NCBI GenBank assembly: GCA_030737835.1
Contig: JAUJYN010000019.1
Coordinates: forward strand, 1,076,433 to 1,140,432
Length of the DNA: 64,000 bases
DNA from: Acorus gramineus
Lineage: Eukaryota; Streptophyta; Magnoliopsida; Acorales; Acoraceae
Reading direction: 5' to 3'
Shown here: one piece after another, positions 45,888-58,171 of the stretch
How positions within the stretch are numbered: the stretch's first letter is position 1
Layout: each line of letters opens with the position of its first letter
Position numbers and translations under genes: made by a program
Notes under the pieces: model-generated
The model's input: only the letters and a program-made list of their open reading frames with translations
Database searches by the model: none
Told to the model about the DNA's origin: nothing

Positions 45888-47409
45888 TTGATCTTAATTG
45901 TTCGAGGTGTTGTTTTGATCTTCCTGTAAGGGTTGAAGATCGGTTACCCCCCTTGCTATGAATTGATGATCTATTTGACCAGCTTTGGGAGCGAGTGTCT
46001 TCTGTTAGATCGATCTTCGCACAAGGGTACCACAAGTTGGAGATCCGGGAGTTGGACATCCCATAGATGGCCTTTCGTGACCGTTTCAGGCACTACGAGT
46101 TTTAAGTACTGCCGTCGTGGTTGACGAATGCGCCGGATGCCTTCGTGGATCTCAAAAGTTTTATTGGGCCTCCGTGGACTACTTTGAGGTAGTCTTCATT
46201 GAGATTGCTAGTGGCGCGATGAAAAGGCGATATGGGTGACCTTGTTTCCCCAGGATGGCATGCCCTCAGGCAAAGTTCGAGAATCATCATTGAGTGGAAA
46301 GCGTCAGTCCATCAAGATTCCTCAGTGAACGTGGGAGTGGGTTATCAGGGATTGTTGAGGACTCGCTAATGTCACGTTCGGGTCACGACGCCGTCTAGGT
46401 GATCATTGACCGACTGACTAAGTCCGCGCTTCCCTCCCTAATCTGACTGATTGAGTCTCTGGACGCCTTGACGTGGGTTTCCACCTTCGCATTTGTTCGT
46501 CTTCATGGCACTCCGGTCGACGCTATTTTCGGTTGAGACGCGAGGGTTACTTTGAGGTTGTGGCGCAGCCTTGGTAGGCTTTGGCGCGAGCCTCCATTTA
46601 AGTATAGCGTTTCATCGCCGATGGACAGCCAGGCAAAGAGGATGATTTAGACCTTGGAGGACATGCTAAGTGCCTGCGTGCTCGACTGAGGGGTAGTTGG
46701 AGAGGCATCACCCATTTGGTGGGGTTTGCCTGCAAGACAACTGCCATTCGAGCATCCTGATGGTACTGTAAAAGGCACTCTACGAGCGCAATTTTATACC
46801 TCCCTCATGTTGGGGCGGTTGAAGAGCTCCAGTTGGAGGGGCCATAAGCTATTTATTTGACCTTGTGGTGGCCAGGTTAGTTGGGGTGTGCATCCCCACC
46901 TCCTAGAACCGACAGAAGGGCTACGCAGGTCATCGTCGCCAGGAGCTTACCTTTGGGTTTGGCGACCATGTTTTCGTAAAGATGTCCCAGCTTAAGGGCA
47001 TCCTATGTTTCGATGTTCGGGGCAAGCTAAGTTGGCCCTTCATCCGACCGTTTCTCATCATTGAGTGGATTGGGGAGGTGGCTTGTCATCTAGCCTTTCC
47101 CCCACAGCTGGCTCATGCCCACGATGTCGTCCTTGTCTCATGACTGAGGCATTAAGTCCACGATCCTGCTCAAGTCATTCTGTTCGACCACCTCATCCTC
47201 GAGCTGGATTTGTCGTTAGTGGAGCAGTGGATCAAGGTCAAGGACCAGCATGAAAAGTGGCTCCATGCTAAGACCGTTCCTTTGATTAGAATGTGTCGGT
47301 AGCGCCAGTCTGGTGCATAGACCACTTGGAAGCAAAAGGTCTATGCGTGATACTTGCTACATTCGGTCTTCCCTTTGGGTTTCCTTAAATTTCGAGGACT
47401 AAATTTCCT
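45888..47409 (+). pseudogene. Decayed chromovirus pol (reverse transcriptase to end of integrase)
   Basis: In plus order I recognise eroded similarity to the reverse transcriptase core (around 46010-46150), an integrase start phrase like IDRLTKS (46405), the integrase stretch before the C-terminal domain (46600-46680), and the chromovirus pol end with an LDLSLVEQWIKV-like stretch (47210-47260). The order fits Tekay/Del-type pol. Many breaks; no usable frame. Fossil, older than the Athila copy. Confidence 0.7.
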
Positions 47410-47426
47410 AAGGGGGGGGGGGAGAA
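47410..47426 (+). other. Polypurine tract of the A3 chromovirus
   Basis: AAGGGGGGGGGGGAGAA immediately before the right LTR start TGTTATGCCTG. Confidence 0.8.
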
Positions 47427-48512
47427 TGTTATGCCTGTGTCATTTGGAGCCATTTCGGTTAAGCCTTGGTCACATCTGGGTCATTTAGGGCCTTTTTCTT
47501 TTTCGATCGGAGTCGCTAAAATTTTGGCTTTTAGCTACCTGCGGGAGTTGGAGTACTCTGATTGAAAATTTAACTGCATATGTGTCACGCCCCAGGGCGG
47601 CCGTCCCCGATACGTGGCAAGTATATATAATATCAGCAGTCTATACAGGAGATCAATAAAATACTCTAAACAACATCGAAAATGACAACCCAGACAATAA
47701 GGTAGCTGACATAATATATACAAATAGCGGAAGCTTAAATGACTGAGTCTGTAATTCAAAGACATATTACAGACCCGAATACATAATCAACTGTCCTGTG
47801 AGAGCCAATATACACAATGACATTCAAATACAAGTGTGTGCCCAAGCACGGATAACAATACGTACAATAAAAAAGGGGATGCTGATGGCCTCTCACTCGC
47901 AGAACGTGACGCTGTTCTGCTACTGCTGTGGTGCCTTGGGGAGCTCCTCCTCCAGATCCAACTCAGAAATAACTGGAGGAAAAGAATATGCGAGGGGTGA
48001 GCCACACGCTTAGTGAATGGCACAATCTACGCATCACAATTCATATTAACCTTAAATAATTTATAGTCCCTAAAACGGGAGCAACTACACATTCTAGTGG
48101 GTCGTTTCATCGCCAACCCACCTCCCCCCCCCCACCCTCACCCTTTACTGGGGGTGACATGGGCCTCTTGGGGCATACTAGACCGCTCTCCACCCCTGGT
48201 CCACCCGGTAGCCTCTCCCACACTCCGTAGCCTCCACCTGGTATACTCCCACTATCAGTACTGTCCGATGCATCGGAGGTACGTACGGACGGGAGCCCTC
48301 TGTCAGGTCAGCCAATGCCGGGGAGTCCCTACATCGGATCCAACCAAAAGGAGAAGACAGCCTACTCACACGGATACGATCCTCTTGGATCTGTTGACAC
48401 CGATTTGTAACGCTAATAATGTCATGAATTCTCAAGAATTCCTCCAGGCGCATAACTCAGATGCGGGGAAACATATATTATAACAACAAGTTTATAATAT
48501 TCTCTAAGGCAT

Positions 48513-48884
48513 AACTCGCGCCGCCGCCTCTAGCTCCTCCTCCCTCTGCAGGGGACCTTGAACTCCTACCACCGGAATCGCCACTGGAACTAGGGGTACA
48601 TCAGGTACCACAGGCGGATCTGCCACCAAGGGGACCCGCGGAACTGCCTCGCGAGCTGCCCGCAGCTCCCGAATCTCTCTAGCCTGCTCTGCCAACGCTC
48701 TCGTCTGGGCCTCCAGTGCCCTCGTCTGTGTCTCCACCAAATCAGCCAACCGAGCGAAAGCACGCTCCCAAGCAGGAGGCTCCTGCGCCAAGGACTCTCC
48801 GGTAGCATCCTCGTCTCTGGTAGGTCCGGAAACCTCCAAAGACCGAGAGGGACCTCGTCCGCGCCGTCCTCTGCGAGGAGGCAT
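48513..48884 (-). pseudogene. Gag N-terminal fragment of family A (Tekay/Del type)
   Basis: ATG at 48884 opens about 120 residues starting MPPRRGRRGRGPSRS, the basic start typical of Tekay/Del Gag, followed by a coiled-coil-like stretch (RLADLVETQTRALEAQTRAL) and a proline/valine-rich linker. It follows the primer site and full LTR, so it fixes the sense of family A LTRs. Homology switches to LTR DNA near 48512, so only the beginning of gag remains. A splice-acceptor-like TTTTCTTAG lies 9 bases before the ATG. Confidence 0.75.
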
Positions 48885-48986
48885 ATCAGCACCCTAAGAA
48901 AACCAGACACTAGGATCAGAATACTCATATAGAAATCCTAGGACTCATCTCTACAAAAGGAAGACTATTGGCTCTGACAGGACCAG

Positions 48987-48998
48987 GCTCTGATACCA
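48987..48998 (-). other. Primer binding site of family A
   Basis: Minus strand TGGTATCAGAGC, six bases after the LTR end (GGGGCGTGACA, 49005). Initiator tRNA-Met type. Confidence 0.85.
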
Positions 48999-49004
48999 AC
49001 TTTT

Positions 49005-52000
49005 TGTCACGCCCCAGGGCGGCCATCCCCGGGACGCGGCAAGTGTATATAAAATATCAGAATCTACACAGGAGGTCAATAATATATCATACACAAGCAA
49101 CCAGAATGACACACAGACAACAAAGGGGCTGGCATGATATATACACCAAATGCGGAAGCAAAAGACTGAATCTGTAAATAAACATACTACAGACTCGATA
49201 CTCAATCATCTGTCCTGTGAGAGCCAATATACACAAATACAACTGAATATATACAAACGCGTGCCAAGCACGGAAATAAAATACATACAGCCAAGAAGGG
49301 ATGCTGATAGCCTCTGGCACTCGCGGAACGTAGCGCTGCTCCGCTACTGAAGGAATCCCTCGGACGGCTCCACCTGCTGCTCCGGCTCCAGCTCAGGCTC
49401 AGTGGCAACTGGGGAAAAACATATGCGAGGGGTGAGCCACACGCTCAGTGAACAGCACAACCCATGCATCACAGACAATATTGACCACAATTCATTTATT
49501 TATCCAGCCTCTAAGTGGCATAACACATAACCCAGTGGGTCGCTCTATCGACGACCCACCACACCCTCACCCTCACCCTCAACAGGTGACGCAGGATATT
49601 GGGACTGATAATCATCCGATCACAAAAAATAGCGGGTCGCTAATCGCCAACCCACTACTCCCTCACCCTCACCCTACCACGGGTGACATAGGATTTTGGG
49701 ACTGACTAGGCTGTTGGTCACCCTTGGTCCACCGATAGTCTCTCCTCCACTCCGTAGGCCGCTTGGTCTACTCCCACATTCAGCACAGTCCGAAACCAAA
49801 TCAGGAGGTGCCTACTGATGGGAGCCCTCACTGACAACTTTAGCACAGTCCGAAACCAAAATCAGGAGGCGCCTACTGATGGGAACCCTTGGAAGGGACG
49901 GCCTTTCTAACGCTGGGGCAGCCTCTACCGGATCCAACGAAGGGGACAGAACAGCCTATCCATACGCACATGATCCACTCGGATCCGCCGACTACACACC
50001 TCAACGACTCTAATGTCCTGAATTCCTCATAATTCCTCCAGGGCGCATAACCAAGATGCGGGGAACATGTACAGTAATAGCAAGGGTGGAATATTACTGG
50101 GGGAAAGAAACTTGGGAGGGCAGCGTGAGTTCTCGATATAGGACACCCCGACAACCAAACAAGGAACACGGAGTACCCTAGCCCGGGTCTCACCGCTGTC
50201 CTCGCAAGGCCCCTCCCCTATAATATTCACTAAATATGCTAATAATCATACAATGGATAAATCATTAATTATCAACTAGAGATATAATATTATTGGGACA
50301 AGAACCTTGGGAGGGCAGCATGAGGTCCCGATACAGGACATCCCGACAACCAAACAAGGAACACGGAGTACCCTAACCCGGGTCTCAATGTTGACCTCGC
50401 AAGGCCCCTCCCTATAATATTATCTAAAGCATGCAATTAACATATACTAGCATTTAATTTAATAAATAAACTAGTAGGACACATGCATAGGCCAAGGCTT
50501 CCTAGCATGAGAACAGGGGGACAAGATATAGGGCTCTTACACATATCTTAAGGGTGCAAGTCCCTAACATGCAAGTCTAGGGTATCATGCATTCTACACA
50601 TAAATCATGCTGCATGGATTAATATTTATAACAGGCTAATATACATCCATGGTGCCCCAGGGGAGGGCAATACACTCCCAAGTGAGTAGTATGCCTCCCT
50701 ACTGGGTTGAATTGTCCCACTCACCGGAATCCGGATCGTCGCGCGACCGTCCGTCAAGATCTGCAAGACAGGCATTTATACGGTGAGTTAAATACACAAA
50801 TACATCAAAATACTCAAAATAAACCGAAAGAACCCAACACTCGGGCAAACGTACATACGGCCCGTATGCACGTTAGCCCGAGCACCCCGACTCACTCCCG
50901 AACCCAAGGCAAACACCCGCACGGCCACCCGCCCCCGGATGCACCGCCACGCCTCAGCCCACGCAACCAGGCGCACTGCCGGGCCCCTGCCCGCACGCCT
51001 GGACCCGCAGCCGAACCACCCGGTGCGCCGCGCGCCCACTGCGCCCCGTCGCAGCAGCCCGCGCACCCTGCACGCCCCGCGCTGACCCGTGAGCACACCG
51101 CACGCCCCGCGCGTCCAGCGCCTCGCCCCGCGAGCACTCCGCGCGCACCACCCGCTCGCACCCACTGCCCTCCTCACCGCGCGCACACCTGCGCCTCTGC
51201 CCAGCGCCCCGCGCGCATGCTCCTCTGCGACGCCCAGCGCCCAGTTCTCAGCACCCGCGACCAGCTCCCAGCGCTCATCGCCAGCACCCGGGACCCTCAC
51301 CCAGCGCCCACGCGCACGCCCGCGCAACACGCGCCCAGCGCCCCTGGCAGCACGCGTCCAGCGCGCCTACCAGCCTGCCCGCGCTGGTGCCCGCGCTGCC
51401 TGCCTGCGCGCATCGCCGAGTGGCCCGAGCACCGCTCGCCTGCACGCCCGGCACTGCTCGCCAAATGCCTGAGCACCTCCTGCCTGCCAGCCTGGCCTGC
51501 CCGCGCGCACAGCCCAGCCATCCTACCCGAGCTAGCCCTGCCAGTCTACCCTGCGCGCCCCGCACGCCCACCACCCAGCACGCCCAGCGCCAACCCGAGC
51601 GCACGCCCGCGCGCATGTCCGCGAGCACGCCCGCGTGCGCCCTACCGCTGCATGCCTGCTGCGCCTGCCTGAGCGCTGCCTGTGCTGCCTGCTGCCCGGG
51701 ACTGCAACCCCCATGCCCGAGCACCTCCACCACCCATCCATCGGCCTCCGACGGCCCCCAACCACCTCCGACAGCCACCCACCGCCGCCGACCACCACCC
51801 AACCTCATATCCTCCCTCCTAACATACATCTGAGCATAAAAAGAGAGGAAAAAGGGCTTACCAAGGGAAAGAAAGAGATGTTCGGTTGCTCTCCGCGCAC
51901 CGAAACCTCTCCCAAAAGGCTTCCAACACCGAGATCTACTCCCACCTCCGAAATGGCTCGGATCTGAGGAGAAGAGAGGGCGGAAGAGAGGGCTAGGTAG

Positions 52001-52437
52001 GCCGGAATCCGGATTTGAAAGCACCGGGGTGTAGATCGGGACTATGCTTTAGGTTTTTGGGTTTGAGGGCTCTAAGGGGCTCAAATCAAAGAAAAGGAGA
52101 GAGGGGAGAGAGAGATTTCATTTGGTAGGGATGATGAATAGTGCCAATCTAATTTTAGATCTCACTTATATATAGCAAGTCACTTAAAAACCCGGATACG
52201 CCCCAGAACTGCGAAATTCCGGAAATGTTGCCGGAATTCGATGAAATTTTCATGAGAGGCCTAAAATGGCACCAGGACACCAAATATGCAGTTAGATTTC
52301 CAATCGGAGTCCTCTAACTCAGGACGATAGCTAACAGTCCAAAAATTAGCGGTTCTGATCGAAAACCGAAAAAAAAAATGAAAAACTGCCAGAACGCTCC
52401 AACGGTTACCAGCAGGCTAAAAGTGACACATATAACA
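49005..52437 (-). repeat. Full family A LTR (copy S4, 3433 bp)
   Basis: Plus strand begins TGTCACGCCCC and ends GTGACACATATAACA. It matches S2 best, sharing the duplicated 180-bp block (50080-50425). Contains stem-loop (about 49430-49446), hairpin minisatellite (49531-49700), microexon-like block (50725-50760) and GC-rich block (about 50860-51790). Confidence 0.9.
50725..50760 (-). promoter_or_regulatory. Conserved microexon-like block in LTR S4
   Basis: 36 nt on the minus strand between TGTCTTGCAG and GTGAGTGGG, almost identical to S3. Confidence 0.55.
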
Positions 52438-52883
52438 GGGACGCCTAAAATGGTTGCACACACACACACACACACTCACACACTCACACACTTAGGGTTT
52501 TTGGTGGGTTTGACTTTGAGTCAACCCAACCACACAAAAAAACAAAACCATTTGACCAAGTCAATGGTCAAACTTGACTTGGTCAAAGTCATCTTTGACT
52601 TGGTCAAGTCCCCCTTTGACATTCCCGCTTGATCAAAATTCGGATACGATTCAGAACTGCCAAATTCTAAAACGTTATCGGAATTCGATGAAACTTTTGT
52701 GAGTGGTTTGAAATGGCACCAGGACACATAATGTGCAGTTAGATTTTCAATCGGAGTTCTCAAGCTCATGATGATAATTAAAAGTCTAAAATTTTAGCGG
52801 TTCCGATCGAAAAAAAAAAGTTGAAAAACTGTCTGAAATGTCCCAAAGGTGACCAGAAGGCTAAAAGTGACACATATATAACA
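52438..52883 (-). repeat. 5' part of the outer family A LTR
   Basis: First 446 bases (sense) of a family A-type LTR, starting TGTTATATATGTGTCAC at 52883, cut where the inner LTR begins. Holds (CA)n at 52456-52492 and several GACTTGGTCAA repeats (52550-52615) also seen at 62790-62830. Confidence 0.8.
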
Positions 52884-53968
52884 ATATGGGTCCTGGTACC
52901 ATTTAGTACTACCCATAAAAATTTCATCGAATTCCAGTAACGTTTTGAAAAATATGCAGTTCTGAATCGCATCCGGGTTTGGCCGTTACTGGGTTTTGGT
53001 GGGTGAGATATTTTTGAGTGTGTGGTGCTTCTCCGCACGCTTCCCAATAAAGCAAAAATGAGTGCTTGAGTGAGGGTGAGCCTAACCCTAACCTCATCAC
53101 CCCCTCACGGTCACCCGTGGACACTATTTGGGCATGAAAATGACATTTTTGCCCTCTCTCTCTCTCCCCCTCTCTCCCATTTTGTGGAACACTTTCTGTC
53201 CCTCTCTTGGTCACTTTTTTCACCCCTCTTTGTGGGTGGAGAAGGAGGAGGAAGAAGCAAATGAAGGAGAAGGTGAAGAAGGAAGCACAAGAAGGTGAGT
53301 TTTGTGTATGTGTTGTTGTTGTTGTGGTTTCTCCTCTCTCAAGCTCCCTCTCATGTCTTCCCCCCTTGTTTTTCAGCTAAAGAAGGCTGAGGAGAGGCTG
53401 TGGAGGTGGTGGGAGTGGTGGTGGTGGTTGAGGTGGTCGCGGGTGCATCGAGGGCCCCCGAATCTCCCCCCTTTCATCCCCCCTCCCTTAGTGAGCTCTT
53501 CCCCTTCTTTTCTTTGGTTTTTCATGACTTTAGGGGTTGTTGAGAAGTCATGCATGCTAGGTAGTTAGTTTAGGGTGAGTGAGGAGTGTTGGGGAGGGGT
53601 TAAAAGGGGTTAAAGGGTGCTGGGCGCGCACGCAGGTTTGTCTGGGCGCGTGTGCACCCAGACGAGCGCGCAATGGGGCGCAGGCGGGCGCGCGTGGGCG
53701 AGCGGGTGCGGGTGGAGCGGCAGCGCAGGTTCGCGCGGGCGCTAGTAGCGCGCCCGCGGCAGCGAGTCTGGGTGCGCCTGGGCATGCAGTAGGGCTCCAG
53801 TGCGAGCGCGTGTGCAGGGGCACGTGCGGGGCTGCCCAGGGGCTCAGGTAGGTGCTGGGGAACTCAGGCGAGTCCGTACGCATGCATGTCTAAATCTTTG
53901 GCATTTCTAGTAATTTCTAAGTGTTATAATGTGATGTTACTCATCAAATTTGATGCCTTACTTTACAG

Positions 53969-54005
53969 ATCTTGTCGGATGGGATGCGCGAGGTCCCGGG
54001 TTGCG
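53969..54005 (+). promoter_or_regulatory. Conserved microexon-like block in the A3 LTR
   Basis: 37 nt starting ATCTTGTCGGATGGG, between TACTTTACAG and GTGAGTGG. Present although the surrounding LTR has diverged strongly from family A. Confidence 0.55.
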
Positions 54006-56277
54006 GTGAGTGGTTTGATCCAACCCCTCGAGATGCGCTCGACGCGCGTAGTCGTGCGTCGCGCATCGATGGGGCACCCTAGCTATACTACTTGTGTAGA
54101 TAAGTAGTATGGCCATGCTTAAACTATAATAGGTTAGATATCTTGCATGCTAGGCTTATATGGCATGTATTGTATCCATGTATGAATGATTGTATTGCAT
54201 GCGCCCCTCTAGTATGGGCATGTATTTCTGTAATGTGTATGGATGTATAGAATAGGGCATGCCTTAGGTAGTATTGTAATACTACTCCTACCATATTAAT
54301 TGGAATATCCAGCATGATTAAGTCTGGGTTAATAATGGGCACCTGCCTAATATTCCCTTACGATAATGGGGCAAAGCTATGACCAACTTCACGAGATGAT
54401 GATCTCTCTCACCCTCTCCCTCCGCACGAACTGAGTAAGTAGATGCAATTTCCTACTCGACTCAGGTTCGTTTGGAATATTGGCATGCACCTGTTAGTGC
54501 GCGAGATCGCGCTTGACCCTTCCCTTTTAAGTTGGTGATATCCAACGCATGCTTAAGTTATGCCTTGTGTGCTTATATGATTAATGGCCATGTATGCATG
54601 TTTAAGTGCGCCATACCATGTATGCATGTTTAAGTGGGCCATGCCTTGTATGCATGTTGTATGATTTGTTGTTTATGATGTAAATCCATGTTAGGGTTAC
54701 CTATATAGTCAATTGTTAGGTGATCGTGCATATGGTTCATGCACATAGCTATGATATGTTTTTCCTGTTATATATGCGCACATGTTAAAACTAATTAGGC
54801 CTATCCGATGCCGGCGTGGGTATGACCCGCCGTTGGGATGTACCTCATTAGTTAGTGTGCAAGCGATGTAATCGCCCCTGCATCCATGTGATGCACTTGA
54901 ATGGAATTTAGGAGAATTCATTTGTTGTATCTGTTTTGTTAAACCGGTAGCTTGGGCATTAAGTTAGGCAATTATCGAGAGTAGTTGTTCTTCCATTGGG
55001 TTCGCTTTGCGAACATGGAGTGTTTCCTCCCAATGTCGTCCGTGTTGAAGGGCCCCACCTGTAGGTACTATCGATGCATGCCGCAAGATGTACTGATCAT
55101 GGGGGTATACCAGGTAGAGGCTACCTGGGAGAGGGCTAACGAATGATATTGCGAGCGTGAAATCGTTCTCCCCTTCGTTGGATCCGATGTAGGAACTCCC
55201 CGGTGTTGGAAAAGCTGTCCTGACAGAGGGCTCCCATCCGTAGGTACTACCAATGTGTTCGGGAACGTACTGATCGTGGGAGTATACCAGGTAGAGGCTA
55301 CCCGGGGAAAGGGCTACTGGTGGACCAAGGGTGTAGAGCAGTCTAAGTCTCTTCCAAAAGTCCTATGTCACCTCTAAAGGGTGAGGGTGAGGATGAGGTG
55401 AAGACACATCGCCGCGTGACCCATTCGTTGTTCGTCCGTTCCCATAGTTGTTGGGTCCGGTTGTGTATCGATGTTCAAAGACATCGTTGGACAGTTATCT
55501 CGATGTAGATGATCCAGTAGTGTGGTGTAGACCAGTAATTCCGTGTCTCTTCGACCAACGGTATGGTCTCTCCCCAAAAGTCCCAAGAGTCTCCCTCTGG
55601 GAGTGAGGGTGAGGGTGAGGTTGGTGATCCAGTAGTGTTGTGTAGACCAGTAATTCCGTGTCTCTTCGACCAACGGTATGGTCTCTCCTCAAAAGTCCCA
55701 AGAGTCTTCCTCTGGGAGTGAGGGTGAGGGCGAGGTTGGTCGCGCTGCCGTGTGACCTTGTTATCCATTGGGTTTCCACCCATGTTTTCCTTGAAAGGAA
55801 ATTGCCTTAACATTGAACTGTTGTAATGGTGATTGGTTTCTAGCCACTCACTGAGCTTGTAGCTCACCCCTCGCATACTGTTTCTTTTCAGGGGCAGTGT
55901 TGGGCGTGGAGCTGGAGCTTCCCTGTGGCGTGGTCTTATGTGCGTGGAGCGTTCTGTCCGGCGGGTGGCGAGTGCGAGGCTGTCAACAGTCCTAGAGTCA
56001 TTTTATGTATTGTAAATCGTGCATGTGGCACAAGTTGTATTTTATTTGGACTAGACTTGGCTCTCACAGGACAGTGATTGTGTATTCGAGTCTGTAATAA
56101 TGTTTTTGGTTTACAGACATTGTTGATATCTTATGCTTCCGCTTTTTAGTCAGTTATCATTTATCTTTGCCTTGCCACCTTGTGTGTTGTTGTTGGAGTC
56201 TTTGTTGACCTTAGGTATTGATAGCTGATACTATATATATTGCCGCGTCTCGGGGACGGCCGCCCTGGGTCGTGACA

Positions 56278-56658
56278 GGTGAGGGGCGGCTACTCTCAAG
56301 TTGCCGCCCCAATGATGACCTGCCAAACATCCAGTCTCTAACAAGCGGTGGCTTGGGCGGTTACTAGGGTTGAACCGTCAGAGAAGGGGCAGCTAAAAGG
56401 AACAAACCACCGCAATCATCAGCATTAAATGCTGCTTTATGTCCCATCCAAGGGCAGTGGTGGTGCTGTTTAGTGAGAGACCGCTACTTTAAACTAGCCA
56501 CCCCATCTTTAGTTCTTTAATTTTTCTAAGTGTTGTGGCCAGGGTTTCTTTTGTTCCTTTTGAAAGATGTTTTCTATTAGATTTCCAAATGTGGTCATTT
56601 TCAAATATTACTTGAGGTATTTTCATTTCTTTGGACGGTCAAAATTGGGGTATCTACA
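56278..56658 (-). repeat. Tat/Ogre-type LTR, outer part
   Basis: On the minus strand the LTR starts TGTAGATACCCCAATTTTGA at 56658, a start typical of Tat/Ogre LTRs, preceded by a purine-rich GATGAGGAAAAT. It is cut at 56278 by the chromovirus and continues at 44667. Confidence 0.65.
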
Positions 56659-57480
56659 ATTTTCCTCATCGGACGGAATCTTTGTGTGAAATAGAAAGAT
56701 TTCGATCGATGATAAGGATAGAGACCCCTATTTTGGCCGGCCCAACCTTCAAGAAGTTTAGGACACATAACCATTATCATTCAGAGATTTGATTTAAATC
56801 ATCAAAGGCTAGGTCTTGACTAGAATAGTTACCTAAAGAGTGATCTAGGTCGGGGAGTGAGTAAAAGTAAAGAAGTGAGGGATCCAACCCTTGGACGGGG
56901 TTCCTATCCATCTTGCGCAGAGCAGACTGTGCTTTGGTAGCTCAGCAAACAGGGGGATATCACTGACAGAAAAAAGAAAAAAGTGTAATTGATTTGGTGA
57001 ATGGATCATTCGAAAGACAAAGATTCCAGAAAAGAACCAGGACTGAAGAAATTTGAACTGAATAGTGCTGGAAATGTGCTAAAACTTCAAGAGAGTTGTG
57101 TTTGATCAAGTAGGATTTTGAAATAAACCAAGGCATGGCCGTTTGGTTTAAAAAAACTTGGAAATAAATGTGCTTTTGGCAGTGACAAGGGGTGGCTACT
57201 TGTGTTTAGCCGGCAAAGGGGGAGGGGCGGCTAGTCAGGTTTAACCGTCGGGCTTGGGGCGGCAACTCGTGGGTAGCCATCGGCAAACTGGGTCCCTTAT
57301 AACAGAAAAGGACCCTCTCTCTCATATTTTTAAAACGGTTTCCCTTCTCTCTCTTCTTCTTCTTCTCCATTTAAAAACAAAAAATCTTCATTTTCTTCAC
57401 TCTTCTTTGTTTGATTTTGCCCTAGATCATCTCTTTCTTCTAGATTTCTAGATCATCTCTTTCTTCTAGATTTCGAAACC
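56659..57480 (-). other. 3' interior tail of the Tat/Ogre-type element
   Basis: Non-coding DNA between the LTR and the antisense PMD gene relic. Contains the GGCGGCTA-type words shared with 44230-44290, and a CT-rich stretch at 57328-57366 that would be the 5' leader of the PMD gene on the plus strand (CCCTTATAACAG at 57294 is a weak promoter candidate). Confidence 0.4.
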
Positions 57481-57489
57481 CTGAAACCT

Positions 57490-58171
57490 TTTGGGTTCTT
57501 CTTTTTCTTGTGAAATTGGGAGAGATGATGAAGGGGAAGAAGACGACCTTGATGATGAAGCGTCTCCGGTCTTTCTGAGAGTAAATGGGGCTGTCTCGGG
57601 GTCGAGGTCGTCGGAGAGCGATGAGATAGAGAGGGGGGTCGGGGAGGAAACGATCCAAATGATGGAGACACCGATGGTGGGTGCAGGTGAGGGTGCGGGT
57701 GCATCCTCGGAGGCTGTCTCGAAGGATATGATTGGGTATACGCGTAAAAGGAAACACAGGGATCGACTGTAGGTGGCCGAGAGCACTTGTTTGGGGGCTA
57801 AAGGGTCGGCCGAGGCTGTGGGTGTTGAGGGCATCTTTGGATGCTATTGTTGGGATGTTGGATACGTAGGCCACAGGGCCCAGGGTTGAGGAGGAGGAGA
57901 GGAGGGCTATGGGTGTCTTTGAGGTGTTGGCCTCTGGTGCGGTGGGCATGGAGGAGGGGATGGGTGTAGGGACTGACACCACGAAGGTTGAGAATGTCCA
58001 TGTTGGGGCTGCAGGGGCTGAGGTTGGGGATGTGGGGGCCACAGAGGCCAACGTTGGTGTTGAGGCCATAGAGACCAAAGTTGAGGAGTAGGGGGATGAA
58101 GAGGAAGAGGGCGACGGGATGGACGATCCCGACGAGGCCGAGGCGGAGGCTCCTGAAGCCGCACGAGCCAT
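57490..58171 (+). pseudogene. Acidic first exon of a PMD gene relic
   Basis: Low-complexity acidic and G/V/E-rich coding texture (DDEGEEDDLDDEAS, then repeats like GAAGAEVGDVGATEANVG). It precedes the plant mobile domain blocks and ends near CGAGCCATG|GTATTC, a donor-like site. A plausible intron follows to the acceptor TTGTTTCAG at 58994. Interrupted, so not a working gene. The long open frame on the opposite strand is its serine/proline-rich mirror. Confidence 0.4.

Larger units (their letters stand above)
47583..52883 (-). mobile_element. Family A LTR insertion containing a second family A element
   Basis: Perfect duplication ATATG (47578-47582, 52884-52888). Outer LTR DNA covers 47583 to about 48512 (LTR 3' part) and 52438-52883 (LTR 5' part). 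Between them lies another family A copy made of a full LTR (49005-52437), primer site and gag start (48513-48884), the rest of which is gone. Both are on the minus strand. The two LTR types differ clearly, so they are not a matched pair. Broken. Confidence 0.8.
47427..56277 (+). repeat. Right LTR of the A3 chromovirus (split by insertion)
   Basis: LTR DNA at 47427-47582 and 52889-56277, about 3545 bp together, ending GGGTCGTGACA. It carries the putative 82-bp intron, a donor-like site (53491), a short GC-rich block (53615-53870), the microexon-like block (53969-54005), minisatellite-like GAGTGAGGGTGAGG units (55370-55740, two nearly identical about 120-bp copies) and the stem-loop at 55853-55867. 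Confidence 0.85.

Noticed and set aside
57440-58171. A 243-codon serine/proline-rich frame on the minus strand
   Set aside because: It is the mirror of the acidic, repetitive plus-strand exon-like stretch; no recognisable domain and no conserved start context.
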